Shown: positions 46,562-58,778, numbered from the stretch's first letter. The stretch is DNA of 64,000 bases from Athripsodes cinereus (GCA_947579605.1 OX388305.1:27727542-27791541); one strand, 5' to 3'. The notes: generated by a model from the sequence alone, not told the origin. Translations and numbers: made by a program.

Positions 46562-47670
46562 TTATATATGAGGGGAAATAAGAAGATTCCATACGTTTAT
46601 ATAGAAGTAGTACGTAAGTAGGTACCTAGTACTGGGAGTGAGTCGATTTAAATTTTAATTTACTACGTGTCTGCTTGATTGAGCGTCACTCGTGTGATGT
46701 CGACAGAATTCAAATGAACTTGTCGACATTTCACTGACAGTACGGTAGGTACAGTACAACTTCACAACACACCCTGTTACACACAATACAATAGTATAAA
46801 CCAAATAATGTACTATTTCTTATACATATGCCTTTGTACAAACTAGCGTATGCCGGTGTCGTAAAACTCGAATTAATTTATCGTGATACATTCCCACATT
46901 TTCACGACAAGAAAAAGGGAAAGAAGGTTAAATCTTCACAAAAATATTTCAATATGTTTATAAATATAATGTTTACATTTTAAGACAAATATAGGCCTAG
47001 AATCTACTAGTTTTACGATACCATAACATTAATGATTGCGTCATTTTGTCGTCACAAGTATTCTCGCTATGAAAAAACGAATGTCCTTAAATTTTTAAAC
47101 CTTTTCAGCAGGTACATGACAATGGTTTCTAATGTTTCTATTCATGATAATAAAAAACAACACAATTAAAAAATATATATATAGAAAACAGACAATGCTT
47201 ACATTACAATGAAGTGATGTTCTATATACCTAATAGTAACATCTTGCAGTGAACCGTTTTAAAGATTAATGAATTTTATACCCAACATATGAAACATTCA
47301 AAAATAAAAATGACAGTATAGGTGAGAAGATTGTAACTAATAGTTAATCATTAACTATTAAATCTGCCATATCTTAAGGCTTAAAAACTAGTTTAATAAT
47401 ATTTATCACCGTCTTTACTCAAACGATTTCTGAACTGACTGACTGAAATATTACAATAATGTCCCAACTATTTTTCACTTTTTACGTTAGATTGTGACTT
47501 AAATGAACTACTGTTAGTAGGTACACACTTGCAAATATATTGTGTGTTTTACTTGAATATTTGCTTGCTTCTATTATAAAACGCGCTTATCTCCTCATGT
47601 TTATTTTGTACGAAAAACATAATGACACATTGTAAAACATAATTGTAGATAAAGAAGTCATAAATACGAC
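46562..47670. other. AT-rich DNA, no gene seen
   Basis: No recognisable feature; GTCGACATTTCACTGACAGT-type words at about 46,720 are not part of a frame. Confidence 0.5.
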
Positions 47671-48372
47671 ATGAAAATATATAAAGACAAAACAAAATGT
47701 ATGGTCGATGGAAGGGAGGAAGCTACTGCGAACATTGCCATAAATGGAGTGAGCATCAAACAAGTAAGAGAATTTGTGTACTTGGGCAGCAGAATAAACC
47801 AGGATGGACGCTCCAAATCGGAAATTGTGAGCAGAATAAACTAGGTAAGGATTGCCTTTAACAAAAAATCTAAAATATTGGAATCCCCAAATATTGATTT
47901 AAGCGTAAGGAAGAACCTTACTAAAGCCTTTGTATGGAGCATTCTGCTTTATGGTTGTGAGACGTGGACCATCAGCAAGAGTGAAAGCGGACGGTTGGCG
48001 GCCTTTGAGATGTGGTGCTACAGACGAATGCTGAAGATCCATTGGTCGGAACATGTCGAAAACGAAGAAGTATTAACCAGGGTAGGCGAAAATAGGCAAC
48101 TTCTTAAGAGAATCAGCCAACAATGAGCTAACTGGATTGGCCACAACATCAGGCACCCAGGACTTCTCATCGCCATCGCGGAGGGTAAGACCCAGGGCAC
48201 AAATGGCAGAGGCCGACCAAGAGATGCGTATATGGACCAACTGAAGAGGGACATGATCTGCGGCTCATACGTAGAGCTGAAAAGACTGGCTGAGAATAGG
48301 GAGGAATGGAGAAGAAAAACCAAACTCGTTGCAGATCAATCCAAAGGATTGTATGTAACTCATTATATATAA
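47671..48372 (+). pseudogene. RTE-like LINE C-terminal fragment, two stops
   Basis: One reading frame runs from 47,671 to a final stop at 48,370-48,372, broken only by TAG at 47,842-47,844 and TGA at 48,124-48,126. It reads IAINGVSIKQVREFVYLGSR, AFVWSILLYGCETWTI, LAAFEMWCYRRMLKIHW and, after the second stop, ANWIGHNIRHPG and NGRGRPRDAYMDQL. This is the thumb and tail of an RTE-type reverse transcriptase; the catalytic core and everything upstream are missing. The TGA probably replaces a Tyr/Arg-type codon just before the W.GH box. It shares family with 36,110. Lack of frameshifts makes it younger than most fragments here. Confidence 0.85.
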
Positions 48373-50454
48373 ATACGACAAAAGTATGAGAAGTAAATCA
48401 GAACAGTTAGTTATAAATAAAAATATGCTAAATTTGGCAACGAAGTTTCGTTAATCTATTGAGGTTTCGGCGCAATTTTATTTAATGTTTTCTTCTTTAA
48501 CGAGGTTATAAATTAAAATAGGTATATAAAGTAATGGATATAAACTCGAAATAGAAGTTAAACTGAAGTTTTGTATGTTGATTCTATGTAGTTTGTAAAT
48601 TATATATGTAATATTATAATATACCTACACGTGAAATATGTTGTTAATATGTAATAGTTATAAATAAAGATAGTGAAATAAATAATATTAGTATAATTGT
48701 CTTATATGTTTGGTTAACAATCATTTAGATATCACTTTTATAAATTCAGTTCTCATTAGTTACTGTTTCAGAGTCTGATTTTCCTAAACTGCTGAAATGA
48801 TTGACTGAGTAACAAATTAGATCTTCCAAACGTAATGCTGGTAATAAAAAACATTGATTCAGTTAAAAAAATTAGTAATAATAATTTTTGTACAGACCTA
48901 CAGACCAGTAATCTTTTCTTAAGGAATATTCAAAAATGCCCAGAAATATGAGAACAATTTTATAGAAGGGTGTATTTAAGTTTTGTTATAGAATAATTGG
49001 ACAGTATTACTTACTTTACATTGTAACTCTATGGACCATGATAGAAAGTTATAAAATGTAACTATACCTTCCTACTTACTATTAAACCGAAGGGTTGTAT
49101 TCGAAATAATGTCATTTTAATTTAAATGGCGCACTCGTTATTTTATTGCCTGTTATATTTATATGTGCTATTAACACATTGAGTAATGTTGTTCATGAAA
49201 AATTCATAGACAATCGTTAAAATACATTACTTTATCGACCGTTACATTAGTCGTTGGCAACATATTTTAATAGCGATGTTATAAGTGCATTTAAATAGAC
49301 GATAACATGAAATCTCATAAATTTGTAACACTGAAAATGATTCAAATAAACTGTTAAACTGCACATGAAATTTATTGCAATATCGTGATACAAACACTAG
49401 TATGATTGAATAAAAAATATATTGCTTAAATTATCTCTTATTCTTACAATCAATTAATAATATGCAATTAAAAGTTAACAAAATTTTGTTAAAAAAAAAC
49501 CTGGATCGATTAATTTTCCATTTAATGATCTAATGTTTTTTATTTCTACCATCTTTGACACCAAAATCTCTTACTTTCATTTTTTTATAGTTACTTCTAG
49601 CCCGAAAAATAATATTTGAACTCTCCGAATATCGTGGAAAAATAATAAACTTAACTTTTATGAGTGCGATAGATGCGTCTTAGGTATCAGTTTTTTATTT
49701 CAAAAAGGGAAGAAATGTGTAAATAAATGCATAATTTACCGAAATTCATAAAAACTACATACTTTCATTTATTTAATGATTTACTCAAAAGGTATCAAAA
49801 ACATATTGATTCATAAAGTATTCAAATATTCCTTTTCTAAATTATTTTTCGTTTTATAATAGTTTTTTTTTATGTTTCGCATGCAAAGCATGATCTTTTG
49901 GATTACTGTTATAAAAGTTAAGAACAAGAATGGGTCAGGGTTTATTCACTTGTCAAGATATTATTGATGGATGAGTTTGATCTGCTTACATATTCACACA
50001 AAACAATTCACCCACACCAGACGTGACGCTCATACATTATTGCGGTTCAATGACATGTGAATACAACAGTTATAAATAAATAAGTAATGTAAAAACTTTT
50101 GTGAAATGTAGCAAAGATAAGCCTATTCACTATCCATGTCTCCAATATATAATAATAAGTTTAAACAAAAAGTACCTCTCTAAATACTATAACATATTTA
50201 ATAAATGTCCAAAGATAAAGTCACTCAATTGACATAAAATTATGATCAGTGTTGGAGGTTAATCATAATTCTATAATACTGGAAGAAACGTTCAAGGAAT
50301 ACCCATGTTTTTAAGTTTGTTTTCTTAAGGTGTTGAAAATGTAAATATTATTTGGTTTGCTAATATTAAATTTATGAATTCATTTATCATTCAACTTACA
50401 TTGCATCAAACATCATTAATAATTATGATATGAATATAAACCCATTTACTGATA
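48373..50454. other. AT-rich DNA, no gene seen
   Basis: No protein, RNA or repeat boundary was supported in these 2 kb. Confidence 0.55.
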
Positions 50455-50590
50455 AAGATTGAGGTTTTAGATATTAAATTCATCAATGTGGTTTGCCACC
50501 CATCCTGTGTCTCAGTCTTAGTATTTTTTGGCATGGAGAGGATATCTTGGATGTTTATAACATGCAGCTGATTTGCTGGCATGATTGTCT
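50455..50590 (+). repeat. Family C interspersed repeat, fragment
   Basis: CAATGTGGTTTGCCACCCAT, CCTGTGTCTCAGTCTTAG, CATGGAGAGGATATCTTGGA and ATGCAGCTGATTTGCTGGCA match the family middle. Confidence 0.6.
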
Positions 50591-50901
50591 ATTAGTAGTA
50601 GTATTATAAATCCCGGGTTTACTGATTTTTTCGTAATGATGATGAGAATGAAGTGTATTTTTAAATGTCGTAGTAAAATGATAATATCTTCTTTATTTTG
50701 CAGATCAGTGAGTAGCTTATTATTATATTACTATCAAGGCATAATAAATCGATGATTGTTAAAACGAACCTCGCCATACAAATGATCATTTTTCATTTTT
50801 TTGCTGATTTATTGTCTATAACCCAAAACACATCGATTACGTGGAAAAACACCTCTCGTTCATACTTCTAAATACGTCATTCAACATACCTTAGTAATGA
50901 G

Positions 50902-50953
50902 TTGAGTGTAAAAAGAGACCTCAGTATAGCGCGAGGTTTGTTTTTACACTCAA
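50902..50953. repeat. Subterminal hairpin within the transposon
   Basis: TTGAGTGTAAAAAGAGACCT (50,902 on) pairs with AGGTTTGTTTTTACACTCAA (ending 50,953) with two mismatches. Each arm carries a copy of the TIR core GT(T)AAAACGAACCTC, in opposite orientations, so the hairpin presents two potential transposase sites. Confidence 0.75.
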
Positions 50954-50975
50954 GTACTAGCAAAACTATGCTTAT

Positions 50976-51365
50976 ATATCGTCCCTCTTCTGACTAACTG
51001 TCGTATCTGACATTTTTGGCGAAATCGAGTTATGATCACCAATGTGTATTTATATGTGCCCTGCATGTTCTCACTGAAGTTCACACCTGTATCTGTTACC
51101 GTTGTCCTGGAATAGCTTTCTGATTTGATGTCGTATTTACGAATTATTCTAAATAAAATGTGTTGTACCTACTAATTCCTCAAAATTTCATCACAAAAAT
51201 GATACTGGGATATATAAGAATAGGTACAAATAAAATAATGTAATATGTAACGCTGTATCATATAACTAGGAGAGACGAAAATATGCACGGCAAAACACAA
51301 AAAACGCTGTCCTGAACAATTTACATTTAGGCAGATACGACAGTTAGTCAGAAGAGGGACGATAT
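50976..51365. repeat. 34-bp perfect inverted repeat, 390-bp span
   Basis: ATATCGTCCCTCTTCTGACT at 50,976-51,009 and its exact reverse complement at 51,332-51,365 bracket about 320 bases upstream of the transposase-like frame. This could be a nested MITE or part of the transposon's own structure. The ends share ATAT words, so no target duplication can be assigned. Confidence 0.85.
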
Positions 51366-51495
51366 GTCTGTGTTACATCATTTGTCAGTGTCATTTTCAC
51401 ATAATTTCCCGCGATTATTTTGACACTTAATCAATTCAACATTATTAAATTTTGCCTCTAAATTATAAGTTCAAAATTTTTGTGTTTTGGTGAAA

Positions 51496-52194
51496 ATGAG
51501 CACTGTCGAAACAGAATATAGTGGAAAGAAACGGCGTGACAATTCTGCAGATTACACAAGAAATAAAGTAAAAAGATGTCGTCTTCAAGGAAATGAATAC
51601 TTTACTAGTAGGAGTAAAGTAGTGAATAAGAAAGTAACTGGCCCACAATGCAAGTGTCCTCGTAATTGCTTCGAGGGAATATCTGATAGTGATAAAATAC
51701 ACAGTAAAAGAGCCTATAGAGATTATTATAGCATCGAGTGACAAAAGCGATTACTTCACTGTCCATCTACTAGTAGGTGGAAATGATATAATTGACTATG
51801 AGAAATGGTGGCCAAAATATTATATGAAGACTTCCCTATCCCTGGAAAGAAAAGATCACCGTATCCCTCGAAGTGACAACGTCGCGTCGCCTTCAACATT
51901 TCCCGTTTCAACCTCTTTACGTGCACTAAAACTGGAAATCATGTCGTGCTCCAGGCCCAAAACTTTATTGATGGCTTAATGAAACACACCATTTTCTTAA
52001 AATTGAGAGCTTCTTCTGTGCCACTTCCAACTGATCGTGCATATGGGAACACCAAACGTCCTCTTAATATAAAAAAAATGAAGGATCTAGAAAAATGTGT
52101 AGCCTTTGTGCCTGATGAAGCAAAGGAAGCATTCTGGAATAATATTCTGGAATGGCCAACTGTTTCAGAAGAGACGGAACATGAAACAGAATGA
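51496..52194 (+). pseudogene. Transposase-like gene, internally deleted
   Basis: The first part (51,496-51,741; MSTVETEYSGKKRRDN start) has a basic stretch, NEYFTSRSKVVNKK, and a Cys cluster GPQCKCPRNCFEGI. In the next frame from about 51,740 to 51,895 come IDYEKWWPKYYMKTSLSLE and neighbours. The first frame then resumes with KTGNHVVLQAQNFIDGL, MKHTIFLKLRASSVPLP and AFWNNILEWPT, ending at 52,194 with AATAAA at 52,238-52,243. I recall insect transposase-like proteins of much greater length with the same N-terminal Cys box and the same C-terminal YYKKT...L and F...WPT blocks. Here several hundred central residues, including any DDE catalytic triad, are absent and two frame changes occur. A Sola-like relationship is possible but unproven. 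The ATG at 51,496 is preferred over upstream TTG. Confidence 0.6.
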
Positions 52195-52273
52195 ATTAGT
52201 TCATAAAATAGTAATAATAATATGTTTTATTTCATTAAATAAATGCTATACTTTATTTAACGAAAATTGAGTT

Positions 52274-52322
52274 TGATTGTAAAAACGAACCTGGTGCAAG
52301 TTGACTGTTAAAACAAACCTCG
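52274..52322 (+). repeat. Subterminal copies of the TIR core
   Basis: TGATTGTAAAAACGAACCTG (52,274) and GACTGTTAAAACAAACCTCG (52,303) are two direct copies of the left TIR core, lying about 200 bases inside the right end. Repeated subterminal motifs are typical binding sites of the cognate transposase. Confidence 0.7.
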
Positions 52323-52524
52323 TAACGATTTTTCAAAAATTTATAAAAAAAACACTGTACACACAATTCACCTCATATTAAGAAGATACACTCCTTTTTG
52401 ATAGACCTATTCATATAAGTAGCAAAAAAATATACCAAAGAACCATTTTTTTTCACCAGAATGTTTTTTTTAGTTTCTCAAAAATTTTAATTTTTACCGA
52501 GGTTTGTTTTGACAATCATCGATT

Positions 52525-55500
52525 CTTCAATATCAATTATTATATTTTTGATTTTAAATAATAACTATGAGCCAAGTAAAACTAGTCCAACAAAGATAAA
52601 ACAGGCATTTAGCATTTGGTATTGTGTGTACTATGAAGGTAAATCTCAGTTTCAAGTTTTCACTTTTGTATATGGATGTATATTTGATTACTGCTCGTGT
52701 TACAATCATAAAAAGATTATTATTACTATTACCACAGAAGTGTTTTGGGTAGCTCACAATATGACTATTATGATCCCCATGAGCACTGAAAATTGAACAC
52801 CACACCATCCGTACACCCGCAATAGTTGCCCCATCCTCAGATCTTGCCGGAAGACATTAAAGACACTTAGCTCAACAAACCAGCATTGGGAATGTACCTA
52901 TAATGTCCATAGATATACACTCATATTATAATATAGTGTCACTACAACCTTCTGATATCACTTTCAAAGACATTAGGTATATACATTTCAATACAATGTG
53001 TAGTTTCATACTACATTGAATACCTACCTTAAGAGTGTCACAAATGTACCCACATAATATTCATTCTTTTTTTATGAAACAATTTTAAAGCTTAGAATCA
53101 AATCTTGTTTTGCTTAAGCTAATTGACCAATGTTAATATTTCACAAATTTATTAAAATCTTAAGGAATTAAACATTTCACTTTTTTTTTGAAAAAGAGCA
53201 AAGATACTTATTATCACTGGTGTGTCATAAGTTCAAATAGATATTATATTAGTATCAATTATAAATGATATTTATTTATTAGGCGATAAAACTTGAATAT
53301 TCATTTCAGAATTTTTATTGTCCGGCACTTTTTATAATTTTTACCGTAAAAAGAACTCAAGATATCTTATCTGTTTGATCCTCTTAAATCTTTTCTCAAA
53401 ATAAATTTCATTTTTGTTTTTGTCCCCGTATCAAAATCCTTCTGGTAAGAATAGGCATACCTACTTCTTAGTATATTATATACTACCCTTGGCTTCAATT
53501 AAAGTATAAGCCAATTAGGTAACCACCTCACAGAACCCTTTCATTATCTTGTACTTCTTCCCTCTGTACTTGTACGTTTCCAGCAAAGTAGACATCCTCC
53601 TTTTTTATTATTTATGTTCCGTCCTAAATTTATAGAACTGACAAAATGGAAAAAAAACGCCACAACTCACATTTCTTTATTGTGTAAGAATTTATTTGGA
53701 AAAAATACACATCCTATTGAACTATTTTACCATAAGCTTTTTTTGATTATTTTGTCAAAACCAATCATACATAACGATTGGTGAGCCATGTTACACAATG
53801 AAACATTGTGGAAAATATTCGAAAGAAATGAGAAAGGCGTCCCAATGTTTACAAATAGGCTCTATGTTGGCTTAAGTGATCACTTTTGGTATCCATGGGC
53901 AACGTTCACCAGTTATATCATTCTTATTGTCATGATAAAAGGTCCACCAATCTAGAAACATTTAATGCAAATCATAGAAGTGACCTTTTTTTGAGATCTT
54001 ATATTTTAGATCTTGAATGGATCAAGACCTCCTGTCTTAATGGTGCCGGAACGAGTTTAATAATTTATCGGCTACTAGTTTCTATCTATCTAGATATCTG
54101 GATGGTTCAGTCATCTGCTCGTTGTAACTAAATCCAGTAAAATAATAATTAAAATTAACTAAACATTATAATACTTTAGTGAAGAACGTTTGTTTTTTGA
54201 AAGAAGTCTATATATAATTATAATATTTTAATATTGTTTACAATCGTAATATTATTTGACTGTAAACACACAAAAGGTTTATTACTTAATAAGTCTGAAG
54301 TGTAACTAATTAGGAAATAAGTCACGTAAATTTTACAATTATTTTGTTTTAGTACAATTACTTCGTCGGGCATTAAAGCTGTTTAATTATCACACGCTTA
54401 CTTCAGTTCTGGGGAGACCATCTGATGCTTGATATCGTGTTCCAGTGCTTCATGCACAACACCAGATGGCGTAGTAGAAAACATCCGAAATAACCAAACG
54501 GTAAAGAAAAGGGAAGATTATTAAGTAAACTCAATTAGATTCTACTCACCCCTGTTCTGTACTTACACGTAGTGCCTTATCAAACAGTTTACTCAATTGA
54601 ACAAAATGTTTTGCCCAAGTCTAAACTCTTATTCCCTTTTCAACAATTTTATTGTATCCGTAGGCTATAAGAAATATACTACGAATTATTTACCAAAGTC
54701 CCTAAACTGCGATCTTCCAGCGAAAAACTCTAGCTTTGTCTATTTTCTTTAATAAATTAATCCTTTTAGGTTGCTCTGTAAAAGAAAGAGATAGAAAAAT
54801 GTTCCTGTGTAAGCTAATTTTGAAAAGGAATTTGAACACATGTTGTTATTAAAATGTTATGTTCTTACATTGTATATTTCCAAATTGTTTGTGAGATAAT
54901 TTTAGATGAAATTATATCTTAATTACTCAATTAAATTCTCATACATAATATATATGTATACTTTTAAATAAGCAGATATGAAAGCGGATGGAATTCGCAA
55001 TAGTATAATTAAAAAAAAAAATTAACAACTTATCAAAAAACATTAGTCAGGTTTATGATTTGTTTCATTATTCGGTGAATACCTTTTTGAGGCGCATTGA
55101 ATATTGACAAATTTATACACAATTTAACAAGCTGAATTGATTTCAACGTAGAAATAATAAACTTTGTTCATACTTAAATAAAGAATTAATAAATTGGTAT
55201 TTTTTAAAAATTTAATTAGGTATTATTTTCAAAAATGATGACATAATAAAATCATAACATTTTATTTTCCCGTTCAAAGAAAATAATAAAAGCATCATGT
55301 AATGAAGTTGACATAAGTGAATAAATCCAAATGTCATTCATAATAATAGTATAAGTAGAAAAAATAAAATAGTGAAGAAGAATTTTTTATTAAGGTTATA
55401 AATAATCCGAATATCATCCTTGCCTATGTAGATACATAGTACAATGATAATGTTATGTTGGGCGGAGAACAGCTGGACTATGTACCCTACCTATTTCCTC

Positions 55501-55654
55501 TATATTCTCGTATTTACCCTATATATAAATAATTTGTATTCGTTCATGTATTAATAGAATAGTGATGAAATTATCCTCTTTACTTATCCTAATCTCTCAG
55601 ACTCATCAAAATCTTAAGAATCTTCATGTCGTTTGAACACTTTTAGACGATCAG
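52525..55654. other. AT-rich DNA, no gene seen
   Basis: Frames at 52,509-52,808 on both strands and 53,886-54,131 are unrecognised. A short CCATCTG ... CAGATGG pair (54,419/54,463) forms a weak hairpin. No gene supported. Confidence 0.5.
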
Positions 55655-55735
55655 CGTCGCACGGAGGTACTCGTAACACATTGCGTTACCTTTGAGCCAC
55701 GAGGTCCCCAACCAGCGGGACAACGGTAAGGATGA
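55655..55735 (+). repeat. Diverged tRNA-derived SINE head
   Basis: GTCGCACGGAGGTACTCGTA, GTTACCTTTGAGCCACGAGG and TCCCCAACCAGCGGGACAAC parallel the minus-strand element at 7,416 (GGCACGGAGGTAAC, CCAAGAGGTCCC, CCGGCCAGGGC). The B-box core is missing, so it is not a tRNA gene. Confidence 0.45.
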
Positions 55736-57100
55736 CCTACCTCTTTTTTTTTGTTTTCTTACTATCAAGTCAAAATAATGGTGCTTGCTTTACTACCTTA
55801 TAAATGCTTTTTGTTTATTCGATGAATATTTTCAATAGATGATAGGTTTTTTTGAAACATTTAGTAAGTTTTGTATTTCTTGTTTAACTGTTTTTTTTAT
55901 ATACAATTTGTAATTTTTTCATAACGCAGCCGAACATAAAAGTTAGTTTTATATAATATTATGAACTGCGATCTGTTGTTGATATTAGACACACTTTGAA
56001 AGGAAATTATTTTGTAGTCCCAGCCTTTTAATTTTATTTCATGTGAGCACTTTATCTTAGCGGCTAGCCGCAAAACATACTAAATCCCGTAACACACCCT
56101 TATGTTACACATATATTAACAAACACAAATCAAATCAAATATTATAAAAACAACAAATAATAATATTACAAATTGTCAAATAAAAAACAGTTTAACCAAA
56201 CTTAATAACTAACGACAATAGTGTTAGTATGCCTTTACTCCTGTTGAGCTACGAATATTTTTAAAAAAAATTGTAATAAAAAAATAAAGTTGTATTTGGT
56301 AATGCAATTTCAAATGTTTCTCAAAATTAATAAAAAAAAATACTAAACCTATTATATAATATCCTCACAACATATCTCAAGTGGAGTAGGTAGAGAGGAT
56401 GGAAGGCCACATTCATTTAAATTAAATTCAGGATTGCCTTAAAGCTCTATTAAAACAGTTGTAATTTATATTTTTGTTTATTCGTGTAAAAAAACATCAA
56501 TGAAATAATGTATATAGGTTTGTAAATAAAAGTTAATGTATGCGTATATGTATGTTTTATTGATGATTTTGAATGTGGGAGTGTGAAATGAAGATGTTGT
56601 ATTTTATTCTTATTTTATTTTTATTCCTTAGAAACTTTTGTAAAGTAGTATAAAATTAATAAGTAAATAAATAACTAAGTACACTTTTTACAATTTATAA
56701 ATTTGTTGATTTGGAAAATGTGCTAAAAATGATTCACACTTAGATTATTATGAAAGTAAAGGAATAAATTATTTATAGATCTTATATTTTATTTCTACTC
56801 ATTTAATAATATGAAAAAAAAAAATCCTTTGATTTCCGCCTCATGCATGATATATTTACATCCATAAAGTTAGTGTACATAGGTATTTACCTACCCATGA
56901 AATTTAGTTGGGTTTTAGTTGGTGATATTAAAATGTATTGGTAGGTACTTAATATAAGACATTTTAGGACACTATAAAATTTAAGCAACTGCTAGGACTT
57001 TCTCGACTATCGAATTTCTATATTTAAATTATCTCCAGTTGAATTAACTTATTTATCACAATTTTAATCAAATGAAATTTCTAATAAATATGTTAAAATT
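55736..57100. other. AT-rich DNA, family C trace
   Basis: CCTCACAACATATCTCAAGT and GGAGTAGGTAGAGAGGATGG at about 56,362-56,402 look like a worn family C end. No coding region. Confidence 0.45.
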
Positions 57101-57296
57101 TTAATAATTTATAAATAAAACAAGAAATATAGTTATTCCACCGACTTTATTGATTTTGCGAACCGGTTTTATAAATCTTAAGTAAACTTTAGTTTTTCCT
57201 GACGATGAGAGCGGGAGCTTTCAAAAGCCAGCTTCCAAAATTAGTAAAGTAAACAATAGAATAACTATATATCATGTTTTATTAATAAATTATTAA
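57101..57296. mobile_element. MITE-like element, 38-bp TIRs
   Basis: TTAATAATTTATAAATAAAA (57,101-57,138 arm) and its inverted partner (57,259-57,296, ending TAATAAATTATTAA) pair over about 38 bases with few mismatches. The GC-richer core contains GATGAGAGCGGGAGCTTTCA, a word shared inverted with 43,492. No coding capacity. Length about 196 bases. Confidence 0.7.
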
Positions 57297-58296
57297 TATA
57301 AACTTCCACCAAGAACCATCGATAAATTGATAGATAAATTAAACTTTAACATTTTTAATTTCAAAGACATTATGATAAAAAAAAATTATCTTAACAAAAG
57401 GCGTACACATTGACTTGAGGAAATATCTTCGAGTTAACCTAAATCATCATCATCATAATCGCCATTTTAGAGTAAGCAGAAAAAATAGAATAGGTTCCAG
57501 TTACTTTTATCGTTGCAAACACTTTTCGCACCCATGGTTTTCAACCTGGACGTAGAGTGAAAGCTCACAATTCATACTGTTTGAGTTTTGCCCATAATTA
57601 TCGCATTAATTAGATAACATATCTTCTAGAATCCGTTCATCCTTACATTTCTTTTTTCGATATCGCTGTCGAACCTTCCATCTCTCGTGATTTTTATTGT
57701 TAACTATCTTCAAAACTAATTAATCCTATTGAAGATATTTGAAAATTTAATTTTTATCAAGAATATAAAATAAAATCACTAAAATGAAAACAAGATCAGA
57801 AATTTTTGATACCCGTTTCATATTTCATTTACAAATGCTGTCATATCTGTGTACTTTTGAACATAACTTTAAGCTACATATTTATATATACTCGTATGTC
57901 TTACAACAATATCTTCCATAGCATTTCAATAAGAACCTATTAAATGTAATATTAGTCCCTTCTTTAGTGTACTTTCATTACGCACGTTCTACAAACTTTC
58001 TTTATAACTATTGAAGATAGTACACGTACACGTACGGGTAGGTACGTATATTCATTGCTTGAAATGTTCTTTCAGCTGCTACGTGAGATGGGACGTCTTT
58101 CATGTAATACAAGTACTTAAAGGATTTCAGGATTTTTTTAAAAAAAAATTGTAGGGTTTGTAAAAAAATATGATCACGCGATAGAAACCAATCTCCGCCA
58201 TCGGGAGCACTTTTACTATAATTGAGTTATATAGACCTTTCCAAGACATTCAAATTACCTTAATGTTGTTGTTGTATCTATCCTTACACCTTGCTT
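57297..58296. other. AT-rich DNA, no gene seen
   Basis: ATCATCATCATCATAATCGC at about 57,446 may be the tail of an RTE-type insertion. Nothing else recognised. Confidence 0.45.
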
Positions 58297-58778
58297 CAAG
58301 AGGCGACCTAGACTATAGGACATGGAAAACCCTGAACCGATTGATATCTGGTGTGGGAAACTGCTGTGAGAATAGAAAACAATGTTGCTGTTTACATGAC
58401 GCGTATGACAGCGGTGCAACACAGATAATGTGATATATTGGAGTGTCCGTTGTTTCCTGTCGCATGCACTATGGAGGATATTATTGACGCTCTCCACGTG
58501 TCGTGTGTTTTGCACTGTGCTGAAGAACAGTTTGATGCAAGAGGCGACCTAGACTATAGGACATGGAAAACCCTGAACTGATTGAGATCTGGTGTGGGAA
58601 ACTGCTGTGAGAATAGAAAACAATGTTGCTGTTTACATGACACGTATGACAGCGGTGCAACACAGATCATGTCATATATTGGGAGTGTCCGTTGTTTCCT
58701 GTCGCATGCACTATGGAGGATATTATTGACGCTCTCCACGTGTCGTGTATTTTGCACTGTGCTGAAGAACAGTTTGAT
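58297..58778 (+). pseudogene. Tandemly duplicated LINE C-terminal fragment
   Basis: A 241-base unit occurs twice head to tail with few differences. The plus strand reads DLDYRTWKTLNRLISGVGNC in copy 1 and the same block with R for I in copy 2, then DSGATQIM and YIG. The order R-T-W-K-T-L-N-R-x-R-x-G-V-G, then x-C-G-x-x-Q-T-M-x-H-I, is that of the Zn-knuckle-like C-terminal tail of arthropod LINE reverse transcriptases; here the Cys are partly lost and copy 1 has a TGA after QIM. Mirror frames on the minus strand are shadows. Confidence 0.6.

Larger units (their letters stand above)
50747..52524 (+). mobile_element. DNA transposon remnant with TIRs
   Basis: The left end AATCGATGATTGTTAAAACG + AACCTCG is matched at 52,498-52,524 by its inverted copy (CGAGGTTTGTTTTGACAATC + ATCGATT), with three mismatches over about 27 bases. 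ATCGAT at the tip is itself a palindrome, so a TCGA 4-bp target duplication followed by TGATTG is equally possible. Inside lie a frame-broken transposase-like gene (51,496-52,194), a 34-bp inverted repeat (50,976/51,332) and extra copies of the TIR core near both ends. Size about 1.78 kb. Confidence 0.75.

Noticed and set aside
51463..51744. Minus frame of 93 codons
   Set aside because: Antisense to the transposase-like gene, which has coherent motifs on the plus strand.
52509..52808. Overlapping 95- and 84-codon frames on opposite strands
   Set aside because: No motif in either; they sit just outside the transposon end in AT-rich DNA.
58255..58757. Minus-strand frames with CHTRHVNSNIVFYSHSS
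   Set aside because: Repeated only because of the 241-base duplication; the plus strand has LINE-tail motifs instead.
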